Below are positions 46,301 to 55,639 of a DNA stretch of 64,000 nt, one piece after another. Within the stretch, counting starts at the first letter, position 1, and each line of letters opens with the position of its first letter. The stretch spans positions 1 through 64,000 of the forward strand of contig NZ_SRYM01000005.1 in NCBI RefSeq assembly GCF_004793765.1, in the 5' to 3' direction. Both the position numbers and the translations under genes were made by a program. The notes beneath the pieces were generated by a model that did no database searches, was not told where the DNA came from, and saw only the letters and a list, made by a program, of their open reading frames with translations. The DNA is from Parabacteroides distasonis. GTDB taxonomy: Bacteria; Bacteroidota; Bacteroidia; Bacteroidales; Tannerellaceae.

Positions 46301-47831
46301 GGACTTGGCGCAATTGATCTTCGATCTGAAGAACGTGAACCCTCAAGCCGAGATCAGTGTGAAACTCGTATCCGAGAGTGGCGTGGGAACCATCGCCGCC
46401 GGTGTAGCCAAGGCAAAAGCGGACCGGATCGTGATCTCCGGGGCGGAAGGAGGAACGGGGGCTTCCCCGATAAGCTCTATCCGTTACGCCGGAATCCCAC
46501 CCGAGCTAGGACTATCCGAGACTCAACAGACGCTCGTGATGAACGGCCTCCGGGGACAAGTCCGTTTGCAAACAGACGGACAGTTGAAAACCGGACGGGA
46601 TATCGTATTGATGGCGATGCTGGGTGCCGAGGAGTTTGGATTCGCCACCTCCGCCTTGATCGTCTTAGGCTGTGTGATGATGCGTAAATGCCATATGAAC
46701 ACGTGTCCGGTAGGTGTCGCTACCCAAGATGAGGAATTACGTAAACGCTTTCATGGCCGACACGAATATTTGGTGAATTTCTTCACCTTCCTCGCCCGTG
46801 AAGTTCGGGAATATCTGGCAGAGCTAGGCTATACGAAACTAGACGATATCATTGGCCGTACGGACTTACTCATGCGTAAACCTTCCGATCATATCGAGAA
46901 ACATGATCTATTGGATCTCAGCCGCTTGATCCATCTACCGGAACAAGCCGCCACGCAGGCCATCCATCATGTCACCCGTCAACTCCATGCGATCGACAAC
47001 GTGAAAGATGTGGATATAATCCGTCACGCGAAGGCCGCCATCGAATCCGGACAGGAAGTATCGTTGGATTACGCGATAGCCAACACCGATCGTTCCGTAG
47101 GAGCCATGCTTTCCGGCGAGATCGCCAAGCGGTATGGGAACATCGGGTTACCGGAGAACACCCTGCATATCAAGTTCAAGGGGGCGGCGGGCCAGAGCTT
47201 CGGAGCCTTTCTGGCCCACGGCGTACATTTCCGGTTGGAAGGCGAGGCGAACGACTATCTCGGAAAAGGATTGAGTGGCGGACACATCAGTTTAATGCCT
47301 CCGGTACGCTCCACCTTTATAGCGGAAGACAATACGATAGCCGGTAATACCTTATTATATGGGGCTACCAGCGGTGAGGTTTATATCAACGGCCGGGTCG
47401 GGGAACGTTTCTGCGTGCGAAACTCCGGGGCGATCGCCGTCGTGGAAGGTGTAGGCGACCATTGTTGCGAGTACATGACCGGAGGCCGGGTTGTCGTCTT
47501 AGGCAATACAGGCCGGAACTTCGCCGCCGGAATGAGTGGCGGTGTCGCTTACGTATGGAACAAGAACGGTGATTTCGATTACTATTGCAACATGGAAATG
47601 GTAGAGCTTTCCTTGATCGAAGATAGCACCTCACGGAAGGAACTTCATGAATTGATCCGCAAGCATTATCATCATACCGGCAGCCATCTAGCCGGATTAA
47701 TGCTCGATAACTGGAACAAGTACGTGGATGAGTTCATCCAGATCGTCCCGATCGAATACAAGAAAGTACTCCAAGAGGAACAGATGCGCAAGCTCCAACG
47801 CAAGATCGCGGAGATGCAGAAAGACTACTAA
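43314..47831 (+). CDS. gltB: Glutamate synthase large subunit
   Basis: This 1505-residue subunit transfers the glutamine amide to 2-oxoglutarate, making two glutamates. A short propeptide precedes the class II amidotransferase nucleophile Cys24 (EHDACGVGM). The central and FMN-binding synthase domains follow (about 480-1200), with AKPGEGGQLPGYKVNDIIA and GAEGGTGASPISSIRYAGIP. The 3Fe-4S cysteines are in CVMMRKCHMNTCPVGVATQ. The C-terminal GXGXG beta-helix domain closes the protein. It is first in gltB-gltD-asnB; gltD starts 25 bp downstream. Confidence 0.97.
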   Translation: MKTNRNHFNSRQGLYDPSYEHDACGVGMLVNIHGEKSHDIIESALKVLENMRHRGAEGADNKTGDGAGILLQIPHEFILLQGIPVPEKGKYGTGLIFLPKDEEQQASILSILIEEIEKEGLTLMHLRKVPVHTEILGKDAQATEPDIKQIFIIGCNDQQELELKLYLIRKRVEKRVSATDLPAKDDFYIASLSTKNIVYKGMLESMQLRHYFPDLTQPYFTSGLALVHSRFSTNTFPTWSLAQPFRLLAHNGEINTIRGNRGWMEARESVLSSPRIPDINDIRPIIQPGMSDSASLDNVLEFFVASGMSLPHAMAMLVPESFNEKNPISEDLKAFYEYHSILMEPWDGPAALLFSDGRYAGGMLDRNGLRPARYLITKHDMMVVASEVGVMDFEPNEIKEKGRLQPGKILLIDTKKGEIYYDSELKEQLANAQPYRTWLEKNRVELDELKSGRKIPHKVEKYDKLLCTFGYSREDIERIIVPMCTGGAEPVGSMGNDTPLAILSARPQILYNYFRQQFAQVTNPPIDPIREELVMSLTEYIGAVGSNILVPTESHCKMVRLNHPILTNTQLDLLCNIRYKGFKSVKLPTLFDAEKGCAGLKAALDELCKQAEQSVTDGVNYIILSDRNVDEKKAVIPSLLAVSAVHHHLISVQKRVQTALVVETGEMREVMHAALLLGYGASAINPYMAFAILDDLVDRQEIQLNYETAEKNYVKAICKGLFKVMSKMGISTIRSYRGAKLFEAIGLSRDLADTYFGGTTSNIGGIRLEEIAADAIAMHNDTFSQPTDSLLEHKGIYSFRKDGEKHAWNPDTISMLQLATRLGSYKKFKEYSHTVDEKESPIFLRDFLTFKRRTPIPLEQVEPEEAIMRRFVTGAMSFGSISREAHETIAIAMNKIHGRSNTGEGGEDSARFISREDGLSLRSAIKQVASGRFGVTTEYLVNADEIQIKVAQGAKPGEGGQLPGYKVNDIIARTRHSIPGISLISPPPHHDIYSIEDLAQLIFDLKNVNPQAEISVKLVSESGVGTIAAGVAKAKADRIVISGAEGGTGASPISSIRYAGIPPELGLSETQQTLVMNGLRGQVRLQTDGQLKTGRDIVLMAMLGAEEFGFATSALIVLGCVMMRKCHMNTCPVGVATQDEELRKRFHGRHEYLVNFFTFLAREVREYLAELGYTKLDDIIGRTDLLMRKPSDHIEKHDLLDLSRLIHLPEQAATQAIHHVTRQLHAIDNVKDVDIIRHAKAAIESGQEVSLDYAIANTDRSVGAMLSGEIAKRYGNIGLPENTLHIKFKGAAGQSFGAFLAHGVHFRLEGEANDYLGKGLSGGHISLMPPVRSTFIAEDNTIAGNTLLYGATSGEVYINGRVGERFCVRNSGAIAVVEGVGDHCCEYMTGGRVVVLGNTGRNFAAGMSGGVAYVWNKNGDFDYYCNMEMVELSLIEDSTSRKELHELIRKHYHHTGSHLAGLMLDNWNKYVDEFIQIVPIEYKKVLQEEQMRKLQRKIAEMQKDY

Positions 47832-47856
47832 ATATTTACACAAAAACAAGAGAACT

Positions 47857-49281
47857 ATGGGAAACCCAAAAGCATTTCTAACGATACATAGACAAGAGGC
47901 GGGCTATCGTCCCGTCCACGAACGTATAGATGATTTCAGCGAGGTAGAACAGACCTTGAACAGCAGCGATCGCCGTACGCAGGCCTCCCGCTGCATGGAT
48001 TGTGGCGTACCCTTCTGCCACTGGGCCTGCCCGCTGGGTAACAAGCAACCCGAATGGCAAGATTTGTTATACAAAGGCCATTACAAAGAGGCATATCACG
48101 TATTGGAGCAGACCGACGACTTCCCGGAGTTCACGGGACGTGTCTGCCCCGCCCTCTGCGAGAAAAGCTGCGTACTGAAACTTAGTTGTGACGAACCTGT
48201 CACGATCCGTGAGAATGAGGCGGCTATCGTGGAAGCCGCTTTCCGGGAAGGATACGTACAGCCAATCCAACCGGTACGCAACGGGAAAAAGGTAGCCGTG
48301 ATCGGTAGCGGTCCCGCCGGATTGACCGTTGCGAACCAATTGAACCGAAAAGGATATGAAGTCACCGTATTCGAGAAAGATGAGTTACCGGGCGGCTTGC
48401 TACGCTTCGGCATCCCCAATTTCAAGCTAGGCAAGCACATTATCGATCGCCGTATCCGCATCATGGAGCAAGAAGGGATTCTTTTCCGTGTAAACACGAT
48501 GGTCGGCAAAGAGATATTAGCGAAAGATGTAGTGAAAGATTTCGACGCTGTTTGCGTAGCGATCGGCGCCGAGGTTCCCCGGGATCTATCTATCGAGGGA
48601 CGTCATTTAAGAGGCGTACATTTCGCCTTGGAGTTATTAAGCCAGCAGAACCGGATCTTAGAAGGCATCCCGATCCCGCCCAAAAGCCAGATCAATTGCA
48701 AAGGCAAGAAAGTCTTAGTGATTGGCGGAGGAGATACGGGTAGCGATTGCGTAGGGACAGCGAACCGTCATGGGGCGGCCTGTGTCACCCAGATCGAGAT
48801 CATGCCCCAGCCACCCGTCGGACAGAATCCGGCGACACCTTGGCCCATGTATCCCCAAGTACTGAAAACCAGCAGCAGCCATGAGGAAGGTTGTATCCGC
48901 CGGTGGAATCTAGCCTCTAACCGTTTTATCGGAGAGAAAAACAATCTGATAGGGGTTGAGGTAGAAGAAGTCGAATGGGTTCCCTCCCCAGACGGAGGCC
49001 GTCCGCAGATGAGGCTGACCGGCAAGAAAGAGATCATCGAGGCCGATCTGGTTTTCCTCGCCATGGGCTTCCTGCATCCGGAGCAAGAAGGATTGATCAA
49101 AGAACTGCGATTGGCTACCGACAACCGCAATAACATCGCCGTAGACAACGCCGGATATACCGCCAACAGCAACCTATTCGCCTGCGGAGACGCTGTCAGC
49201 GGAGCGAGCCTAGTCGTAAAAGCGATGGCCTCCGGCCGTAATGTCGCCCGATCCATCGACCGTTTCTTACAAACCAACTAA
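47857..49281 (+). CDS. gltD: Glutamate synthase small subunit
   Basis: The start chosen is the ATG of MGNPKAFLTIHRQEAGYRPV; the frame is open further upstream but only as overlap with gltB. The 474-residue protein passes electrons from NAD(P)H through FAD and two 4Fe-4S clusters to GltB. Cluster cysteines are in CMDCGVPFCHWACPLGN and GRVCPALCEKSCVL. The FAD motif is VIGSGPAGLTVANQL and the NAD(P) motif VIGGGDTGSDCVG. Confidence 0.97.
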   Translation: MGNPKAFLTIHRQEAGYRPVHERIDDFSEVEQTLNSSDRRTQASRCMDCGVPFCHWACPLGNKQPEWQDLLYKGHYKEAYHVLEQTDDFPEFTGRVCPALCEKSCVLKLSCDEPVTIRENEAAIVEAAFREGYVQPIQPVRNGKKVAVIGSGPAGLTVANQLNRKGYEVTVFEKDELPGGLLRFGIPNFKLGKHIIDRRIRIMEQEGILFRVNTMVGKEILAKDVVKDFDAVCVAIGAEVPRDLSIEGRHLRGVHFALELLSQQNRILEGIPIPPKSQINCKGKKVLVIGGGDTGSDCVGTANRHGAACVTQIEIMPQPPVGQNPATPWPMYPQVLKTSSSHEEGCIRRWNLASNRFIGEKNNLIGVEVEEVEWVPSPDGGRPQMRLTGKKEIIEADLVFLAMGFLHPEQEGLIKELRLATDNRNNIAVDNAGYTANSNLFACGDAVSGASLVVKAMASGRNVARSIDRFLQTN

Positions 49282-49307
49282 TTTTCAACTTTCAATTTTT
49301 AATGATC

Positions 49308-50972
49308 ATGTGTGGTATAACAGCGATATTCAATATACACGACGGAGCGCAAGCCCTGCGTAAACAAGCGTTATTAATGAGTAAACGAATCCGTCACCGG
49401 GGGCCGGACTGGAGTGGTATCTACCAAGGCAAAACCGCTATCTTAGCCCATGAACGCCTTTCCATCGTAGACCCTGCCTCCGGAGGGCAGCCTTTGGTCA
49501 GCCCCGACGGGAAACTCATCCTCTGCGTCAACGGAGAAATCTACAACCATCAGGAATTACGAGAACGGTTAAAAGGCGATTACGAGTTCCAAACCGGCTC
49601 CGATTGCGAGGTGATCCTCGCCTTATACAAGAAGAAAGGGATTGATTTCATCGAGGATCTCAACGGAATTTTCGCCTTCGCTCTCTATGACGAGGAGAAA
49701 GAGGTTTACTTGATCGCCCGTGACCCGATCGGTGTGATCCCGCTCTACATCGGATACGATGACGAGGGACACTTGATGGTATCTTCTGAGTTAAAAGGAC
49801 TTGAAGGCTTCGCCACTCATTACGAGCCGTTCCTCCCCGGTCATTATTTCTATAGCGAAGACCGTAAACTCACGAGATGGTACACCCGTGACTGGATGGA
49901 TTACGCCAACGTGAAAGATAATCCTACCGACGTACAACAACTTCACGATGCGCTGGAAGCCGCCGTCAAACGCCAACTGATGAGCGATGTCCCTCATGGC
50001 GTCCTTCTATCCGGAGGTCTGGATTCCTCCATCACCTCCGCTATCGCCAAGAAATACGCGGCGAAACGCATCGAGACCAATGGGAAAGCTGACGCATGGT
50101 GGCCTCAACTCCACTCGTTCGCCATCGGATTGAAAGATGCCCCGGACTTGCTCGCCGCCCGTAAAGTAGCGGATGCGATCGGTACGGTTCATCATGAGAT
50201 CCATTATACGATACAAGAAGGATTGGACGCTTTACGAGATGTCATTTATCATATCGAGACCTATGATGTCACTACCGTCCGAGCCTCTACCCCCATGTAT
50301 TTATTGGCCCGTGTGATCCGGAGCATGGGTATCAAGATGGTACTAAGCGGCGAGGGTGCGGACGAGGTATTCGGGGGATATTTATATTTCCATAAGGCCC
50401 CGAACGCACAGGCTTTCCATGAAGAGACCCTGCGTAAATTAAGCAAACTGTATTTATATGATTGCTTGCGCGCGAACAAAAGCCTTTGCGCATGGGGCGT
50501 AGAAGGACGAGTGCCGTTCTTGGATAAAGAGTTTCTTGATGTGGCCATGCGTCTGAATCCGGCGGCAAAGATGTGCCCGGGTACGACCATCGAGAAGAAG
50601 ATACTTCGAGAAGCATTTTCCGACAGCTTGCCCAAGGAGATCGCTTGGCGGCAAAAAGAGCAATTCTCGGATGGGGTAGGCTATGGCTGGATCGATACAT
50701 TAAAGAAAATAACCTCCGAGTCGGTCACTGATGAAGAGATGGCGAATGCCGCCAAACGATTCCCGATCAATCCACCCCAAAACAAGGAAGAGTATTATTA
50801 CCGCTCCATCTTTGAAGAGCATTTCCCCAGCGAAAGCGCAGCGAGAAGCGTGCCTTCCATTCCTAGCGTAGCGTGTTCTACCGCAGAGGCTTTAGCTTGG
50901 GACTCGGCTTTCAAAAACATGAACGAGCCAAGTGGCAGGGCCATAAAAGACGTACATGAATCCGCTTATTGA
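49308..50972 (+). CDS. asnB: Asparagine synthase B, glutamine-hydrolysing
   Basis: The start chosen is the ATG directly before TGT, since the nucleophile must be Cys2 (MCGITAIF); an ATG six bases earlier is unlikely to be used. The 554-residue enzyme makes asparagine from aspartate, glutamine and ATP. The amidotransferase domain covers about 1-190 and the synthetase domain with the PP-loop SGGLDSSI starts near 230. The C-terminus (PSVACSTAEALAWD) resembles E. coli AsnB. It lies 26 bp after gltD and likely shares its transcript. Confidence 0.96.
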   Translation: MCGITAIFNIHDGAQALRKQALLMSKRIRHRGPDWSGIYQGKTAILAHERLSIVDPASGGQPLVSPDGKLILCVNGEIYNHQELRERLKGDYEFQTGSDCEVILALYKKKGIDFIEDLNGIFAFALYDEEKEVYLIARDPIGVIPLYIGYDDEGHLMVSSELKGLEGFATHYEPFLPGHYFYSEDRKLTRWYTRDWMDYANVKDNPTDVQQLHDALEAAVKRQLMSDVPHGVLLSGGLDSSITSAIAKKYAAKRIETNGKADAWWPQLHSFAIGLKDAPDLLAARKVADAIGTVHHEIHYTIQEGLDALRDVIYHIETYDVTTVRASTPMYLLARVIRSMGIKMVLSGEGADEVFGGYLYFHKAPNAQAFHEETLRKLSKLYLYDCLRANKSLCAWGVEGRVPFLDKEFLDVAMRLNPAAKMCPGTTIEKKILREAFSDSLPKEIAWRQKEQFSDGVGYGWIDTLKKITSESVTDEEMANAAKRFPINPPQNKEEYYYRSIFEEHFPSESAARSVPSIPSVACSTAEALAWDSAFKNMNEPSGRAIKDVHESAY

Positions 50973-50996
50973 CGAATATTTCTTTTCTTTAGTAGC

Positions 50997-51045
50997 AAAA
51001 TGCACCAACTTTTATGAATAATAAACGCTGGTGCATTTAATTTTT
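50997..51045 (+). terminator. Terminator of the gltB-gltD-asnB operon
   Basis: AAAATGCACCA pairs with TGGTGCATTT across a 21-nt loop, followed by AATTTTTA. It lies 25 bp after the asnB stop. Confidence 0.75.
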
Positions 51046-51049
51046 ATAA

Positions 51050-51057
51050 TAACTTTG
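51050..51057 (+). promoter_or_regulatory. -7 box of the AT-rich secreted-protein gene
   Basis: TAACTTTG lies 38 bp before the ATG, immediately after the asnB terminator. No clear -33 box is seen because the hairpin covers that region. Confidence 0.5.
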
Positions 51058-51094
51058 CCAACTAGAGTCATAAAACACTTTAAAACAAATTTAT

Positions 51095-52753
51095 ATGAAG
51101 AAAATCTTTACATGCATTAGTTTGGCAGCCGCTACATTCATGGCTACCACCCCAGTGATGGCACAACAACAAAAACAAATATCAGACCAAGAAAAGGTGG
51201 CTTTTGTAAAAGCTGCGGTACCGGCGATATTTGATCAAGTAAAACAAATCAGTGGTATAGATTTCATGGGATTAACAAATCCCAACATTGAAACCGTACT
51301 AAACTCTCCGCTTTTTGGTACACAAGGCATGTTACGTGCAGCTACATCAACACCGATTAGTATTCAGCCAGATAGTATGAATATTAATTTAAGTGAGGTA
51401 GATATCAATGGCATACCAGCTACAGTAAAGCCAATGTTAGCCAATATCAAATTAAAATTTGCGGATTACAAAGATTATACGATGACAACCGCAAATGGGC
51501 AAACTATCGAAATCAGCGTACCTTTGAAAGTTACAGCTAGTGCTTTAGATGGTTTTATCTCTTGCGGTGTGAATTTTTCTGTAGGAGAAAAGAAAGGGTT
51601 ACTTCCGTTTAGTTCCTTCACGGCCAATCTTGATCTTGGAGATCTTGAAGCACTATTGACATCATTAGGTATGACTAATATAAAGAGTGGCACTCTTGTT
51701 TCCATGACAGAAACAGGTTCCAATGCTGTTTATAATTATGATATTAAAATTGGAGAAAGCTTACGTGGAATAACAGCGATAAGCAAACTTCCAAACTTCC
51801 AGATATCCATTGATATGACTAAAATGCAGAGTCAAAAACCAACAATCAACGCATCTTTGAAGGGTATCATAACAAATGGAATATTGCCTATGGGGGATGC
51901 AGTAGTATATTTAAATCCACAGGCAACAGTAGCAGGTACTATAACTCCTGACTCTACAATCTTAACCTCATACGTTTCCGGAACTGTCAACGTAGATAAA
52001 TACAAAAAACTAGTACAAAATGTCAATGTTGTAAATAGCAAGAAGATCCAAACACGTTACACAACGTATGAGAAAAAGACATTAGATGCTACTTGGAGTT
52101 GGGAAGACGCTAGTATGACAACTATACAAGGTAACCAAGAAATTAATCCTCAACATTTAGCATCTTCTATATTGAATGGAGTTTTTACTGATTTAATTTC
52201 AGGAAGTTCTACTTCTTTCAACATGAGTACAACTGAATTTGAGTCTGAAGCAGATAGTAAAGGTATTACTACATTTGCAATGGAAGTTGTTCCATCTATG
52301 GTAGGTACACAAGCAGCTAAAGCAACTATTAAAATGAGTTCATACGATGATGAAGCAAAAGCATTGAAAGCAAGTATGAATATAGATGTAACTATGCCAT
52401 TAAAAAATCAAACTATCACAGTTGATTTTACACCAGCAGATTATACAGCTCCTGTAGGAACAATGTATATCAAATCTAATGCTATGGGTATCATCACAGA
52501 CAACGAGACTATCGAGAATGATGTCGAAGAGGTTAAGGTTTCTACAACCGCTGGCGGTCTTCATGTAAAGAATGGTAAGGGTAATTATGTAATCGTTAAT
52601 ATGGTAGGTAAAGTTGTTTCTACGGGTATCATCACTAGCGATGAGCAATACATCAGCACTCCGAATATGCCGAACGGTATTTATATGATCTCAATCGATC
52701 AGTCTAAGCTCTTGAGATCTGCTCATAAGACAACTGTTAAGTTCGTAAAATAA
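51095..52753 (+). CDS. Secreted AT-rich protein with sorting-type C-terminus
   Basis: This 552-residue protein has a clear signal peptide ending TPVMAQ. The body (about 30-475) is rich in Thr, Ser and beta-forming residues and is not recognised. The last 75 residues (VSTTAGGLHVKNGKGNYVIV; NMVGKVVSTGIITSDEQYIS; MPNGIYMISID; KTTVKFVK) look like a type IX secretion type A sorting domain or the related Parabacteroides DUF6383; both are from memory. Codons and bases are markedly richer in A and T than in asnB or dapF, suggesting transfer or special selection. It is monocistronic with its own promoter and terminator. Confidence 0.72.
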   Translation: MKKIFTCISLAAATFMATTPVMAQQQKQISDQEKVAFVKAAVPAIFDQVKQISGIDFMGLTNPNIETVLNSPLFGTQGMLRAATSTPISIQPDSMNINLSEVDINGIPATVKPMLANIKLKFADYKDYTMTTANGQTIEISVPLKVTASALDGFISCGVNFSVGEKKGLLPFSSFTANLDLGDLEALLTSLGMTNIKSGTLVSMTETGSNAVYNYDIKIGESLRGITAISKLPNFQISIDMTKMQSQKPTINASLKGIITNGILPMGDAVVYLNPQATVAGTITPDSTILTSYVSGTVNVDKYKKLVQNVNVVNSKKIQTRYTTYEKKTLDATWSWEDASMTTIQGNQEINPQHLASSILNGVFTDLISGSSTSFNMSTTEFESEADSKGITTFAMEVVPSMVGTQAAKATIKMSSYDDEAKALKASMNIDVTMPLKNQTITVDFTPADYTAPVGTMYIKSNAMGIITDNETIENDVEEVKVSTTAGGLHVKNGKGNYVIVNMVGKVVSTGIITSDEQYISTPNMPNGIYMISIDQSKLLRSAHKTTVKFVK

Positions 52754-52781
52754 ATTATCTAGATAATTAGTTAATCTGATA

Positions 52782-52825
52782 AAAGGAGCTATCCGGAAAC
52801 AAAACCGAGTAGCTCCTTTCTTTTT
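52782..52825 (+). terminator. Terminator of the secreted-protein gene
   Basis: AAAGGAGCTA pairs with TAGCTCCTTT, followed by CTTTTTG, 28 bp after the stop codon. Confidence 0.85.
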
Positions 52826-53038
52826 GTCAATTTGTAAACCAAACTCCCGGAGATTTGATTTTTCTGGCCTGATGTACTTCTCGTCCCTAAATATGAGAAA
52901 AAATATTAGCAAATGATTGTTTAGTAATATATTAGCCAAATACGACCTTTTGTTCTAGAAAAATAATTCATGCTAGTTCACATTTATACGGGTCAAAACA
53001 TATTTTTTATACGGATAAAAGAGGCATTTCATACGGTT

Positions 53039-53192
53039 GTATCGCCCGACGCGACTATATGTATCGCCTTATGCGACCTATCGCGTTGGCTAACGCCACT
53101 ACTTGCGTCGCCCAACGCGACCTTTCGTGTGACAAAACATGACCTTTTACGTAGAAATCAGTGGTTAAATACGTATTTTCACCCATTATCTA
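53039..53192. repeat. 22-bp degenerate tandem repeat array (seven units)
   Basis: Seven consecutive 22-bp units start at 53039, 53061, 53083, 53105, 53127, 53149 and 53171. The early units share a dyad such as TCGCCCGACGCGA; later units decay but keep an ACG or GCG start at each 22-bp step. A looser ATACGG repeat precedes at 52986, 53009 and 53031. It fills part of a 750-bp gap before dapF. The AT-rich remainder (53193-53450) shows no gene or hairpin I can support. Confidence 0.7.
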
Positions 53193-53451
53193 TCCCTAGT
53201 TGAGGCTTCTTAAAAAAGAGGCTCGTCAGACAAACAGACTTATTTTAAGCAAATAGATAGATATATAGCTTTTTTACTTACAGTTATAGCAACCCATATT
53301 CACAAAGCATATATTACGATATAAAACCAACATACACACTTCTAATTATCATTTACAACTAAAAGCATATATTATAACTTCAATCTATTACAAACCTCAT
53401 ATTTATAAAACATTCGAGCCTCTCACCTGTCATATACTTATCAAAACGTTA

Positions 53452-53459
53452 TATATTTG
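53452..53459 (+). promoter_or_regulatory. -7 box of dapF
   Basis: TATATTTG lies 48 bp before the chosen dapF ATG. It overlaps the alternative upstream ATG at 53457, which therefore cannot be the start of this transcript. Confidence 0.58.
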
Positions 53460-53507
53460 CATTACAATAAAACAAAAAGAAATAATATAAAGAATAATAT
53501 CATTAAA

Positions 53508-54317
53508 ATGACAAGATCAATCAGATTCACAAAGATGCACGGTGCCGGAAATGATTACATCTATGTAAACACGATGGTCTATCCGATAGACAACCCCGAG
53601 GAATTATCTATCGCATGGAGCAAGCCGCACACAGGCATAGGATCTGATGGTTTGGTCTTGATAGGTTCTTCAGACATTGCGGATTTCAGCATGCATATCT
53701 ATAATGCGGACGGCTCCGAGGCGATGATGTGCGGAAACGCATCCAGATGTATTGGCAAATATGTCTATGAGGCCGGCCTAACGCAAAAGAACAAGGTTAC
53801 CTTAGAGACCTTATCTGGTATCAAAGAGCTACAATTGAAAATAGAGCGTGAAGAGGTCACCGAGGTCACGGTAGATATGGGAATGCCTGCCGTAGGCGAG
53901 ATGGCCTTGGAGGTTGAGGCTGGAGGAGAAATTTACACCGGCACCGTCATCTCTATGGGAAATCCTCACTTGGTTATCTTCGTGGACGAGATAGACCAGG
54001 TCGGTCTGGCAAGCGTAGGCCCGTTATTGGAATGCCTCCCGCTTTTTCCGGACCGGACAAACGTGGAGTTCGTGCAGGTGCTAAAACCGGACGAGGTACG
54101 GATGAGAGTGTGGGAACGAGGTTCCGGCATCACCCAAGCCTGCGGAACCGGAGCTTGCGCCACCGCCGTGGCCGGGGTCGTACGTGGGAAGACAAAGCGA
54201 AAAACAAAGGTCATCATGGATGGGGGCCCTTTAACCATCGAGTGGAACGAGCGAAGCGGTAAGGTCTTTATGACCGGCGGAGCGGTCAACGTATTCGAGG
54301 GATTCATCAAAGTCTGA
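53508..54317 (+). CDS. dapF: Diaminopimelate epimerase
   Basis: The start chosen is the ATG of [20 protein letters not shown]; the frame is open 51 bp further but runs into the promoter. The 269-residue enzyme converts LL-DAP to meso-DAP for peptidoglycan and lysine. The two catalytic cysteines are Cys75 ([10 protein letters not shown]) and the Cys in [14 protein letters not shown] near residue 220. It is followed 56 bp later by dapL, which makes its substrate. Confidence 0.96.
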   Translation: MTRSIRFTKMHGAGNDYIYVNTMVYPIDNPEELSIAWSKPHTGIGSDGLVLIGSSDIADFSMHIYNADGSEAMMCGNASRCIGKYVYEAGLTQKNKVTLETLSGIKELQLKIEREEVTEVTVDMGMPAVGEMALEVEAGGEIYTGTVISMGNPHLVIFVDEIDQVGLASVGPLLECLPLFPDRTNVEFVQVLKPDEVRMRVWERGSGITQACGTGACATAVAGVVRGKTKRKTKVIMDGGPLTIEWNERSGKVFMTGGAVNVFEGFIKV

Positions 54318-54373
54318 CACGGGGAACGAGACAAAACAACGAAAACAACAACATAAAAACAAAAGAACTGAGT

Positions 54374-55603
54374 ATGGCACTAATTAATGAACATTTCCTG
54401 AAACTACAGAACAATTACCTTTTCTCCGACATCGCGAAAAAGGTAAACAGCTTCAAGGTTACCCATCCCAAGGATAAGATCATTCGAATGGGCATTGGTG
54501 ACGTTACGCAACCACTTGCCCCCGCCGTTATCGAGGCGATGCATAAAGCCGTGGAAGAAATGGCGAGCAAGGATACATTCCACGGATATGGCCCCGAGCA
54601 GGGATATCATTTCCTAATCGACGCTATCATCAAGAACGATTATGCCAGCCGGGGAGTCTTTATCGAACCGAGCGAGGTATTCATCAGCGACGGAGCGAAA
54701 AGCGATTGTGGAAATATAGGCGACATGCTCCGCCACGACAATAGTATCGGGGTAACAGACCCCGTATATCCGGTCTACATCGACTCAAACGTAATGAGCG
54801 GACGTACCGGAGTATTGGAAAACGGGAAATGGAGCGATGTCGTATACATCCCTTGCACGGAGGAAAACAACTTCATACCGGATCTGCCCAGTCGCAGGGT
54901 GGACATCCTTTATCTCTGCTATCCCAATAACCCGACCGGAACGACCTTGACTAAGGACGAATTGAAGAAATGGGTAAACTATGCTCTTGCCAACGACGTG
55001 CTTATCATGTACGATTCGGCTTACGAGGCTTATATACAGGACCCGAATATCCCTCACTCTATCTACGAGATCAAGGGTGCGAAGAAGGTAGCCATCGAAT
55101 TCCGGAGCTTCTCTAAAACCGCAGGGTTCACGGGAATACGTTGCGGATACACGGTCGTACCGAAGGAGTTGAACGCCTTCACGCTAGACGGGCAACGGGT
55201 ACAGTTGAACAAATTATGGAACCGTCGCCAATGCACGAAATTCAACGGAACCAGCTACATAACCCAACGGGGTGCGGAGGCGGTTTATTCCACCGCCGGC
55301 AAACAGCAAATAACAGCTACTATCAATTATTATATGACCAACGCAAAGATCATGAAAGAGGGTCTGCAAAACTGTGGTCTCACGGTGTACGGAGGCGATA
55401 ACGCCCCATACCTCTGGCTAAAGACCCCAGACGGCCTCTCCTCATGGAAATTCTTTGACAAACTGCTTTATGAAGTCAAGATAGTCGGAACCCCCGGAGT
55501 GGGATTCGGACCAAGCGGGGAAGGTTATCTACGCCTCACCGCTTTCGGCGATAGGGATGATACCCTAGAGGCCATGGCTAGGCTGAGGAAGTGGCTAAGA
55601 TAA
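54374..55603 (+). CDS. dapL: LL-diaminopimelate aminotransferase
   Basis: This 409-residue PLP enzyme makes LL-DAP from tetrahydrodipicolinate and glutamate in one step, bypassing the succinyl or acetyl branches. The PLP lysine is Lys248 in FRSFSKTAGF. Other family marks are GIGDVTQPLAPAV, FHGYGPEQGYHFL, CYPNNPTGTTL and SDGAKSDCGNIG. It lies between dapF and glnN on the same strand; glutamate demand links it to the nitrogen genes. Confidence 0.96.
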   Translation: MALINEHFLKLQNNYLFSDIAKKVNSFKVTHPKDKIIRMGIGDVTQPLAPAVIEAMHKAVEEMASKDTFHGYGPEQGYHFLIDAIIKNDYASRGVFIEPSEVFISDGAKSDCGNIGDMLRHDNSIGVTDPVYPVYIDSNVMSGRTGVLENGKWSDVVYIPCTEENNFIPDLPSRRVDILYLCYPNNPTGTTLTKDELKKWVNYALANDVLIMYDSAYEAYIQDPNIPHSIYEIKGAKKVAIEFRSFSKTAGFTGIRCGYTVVPKELNAFTLDGQRVQLNKLWNRRQCTKFNGTSYITQRGAEAVYSTAGKQQITATINYYMTNAKIMKEGLQNCGLTVYGGDNAPYLWLKTPDGLSSWKFFDKLLYEVKIVGTPGVGFGPSGEGYLRLTAFGDRDDTLEAMARLRKWLR

Positions 55604-55639
55604 GTCATTTACTATAAACAACAATAATCATTAGGTATT

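Noticed and set aside
53039-53192. Possible CRISPR array
   Set aside because: Units are contiguous with no spacers, are too short, differ in sequence, and no cas genes are near. The same holds for the other four arrays.
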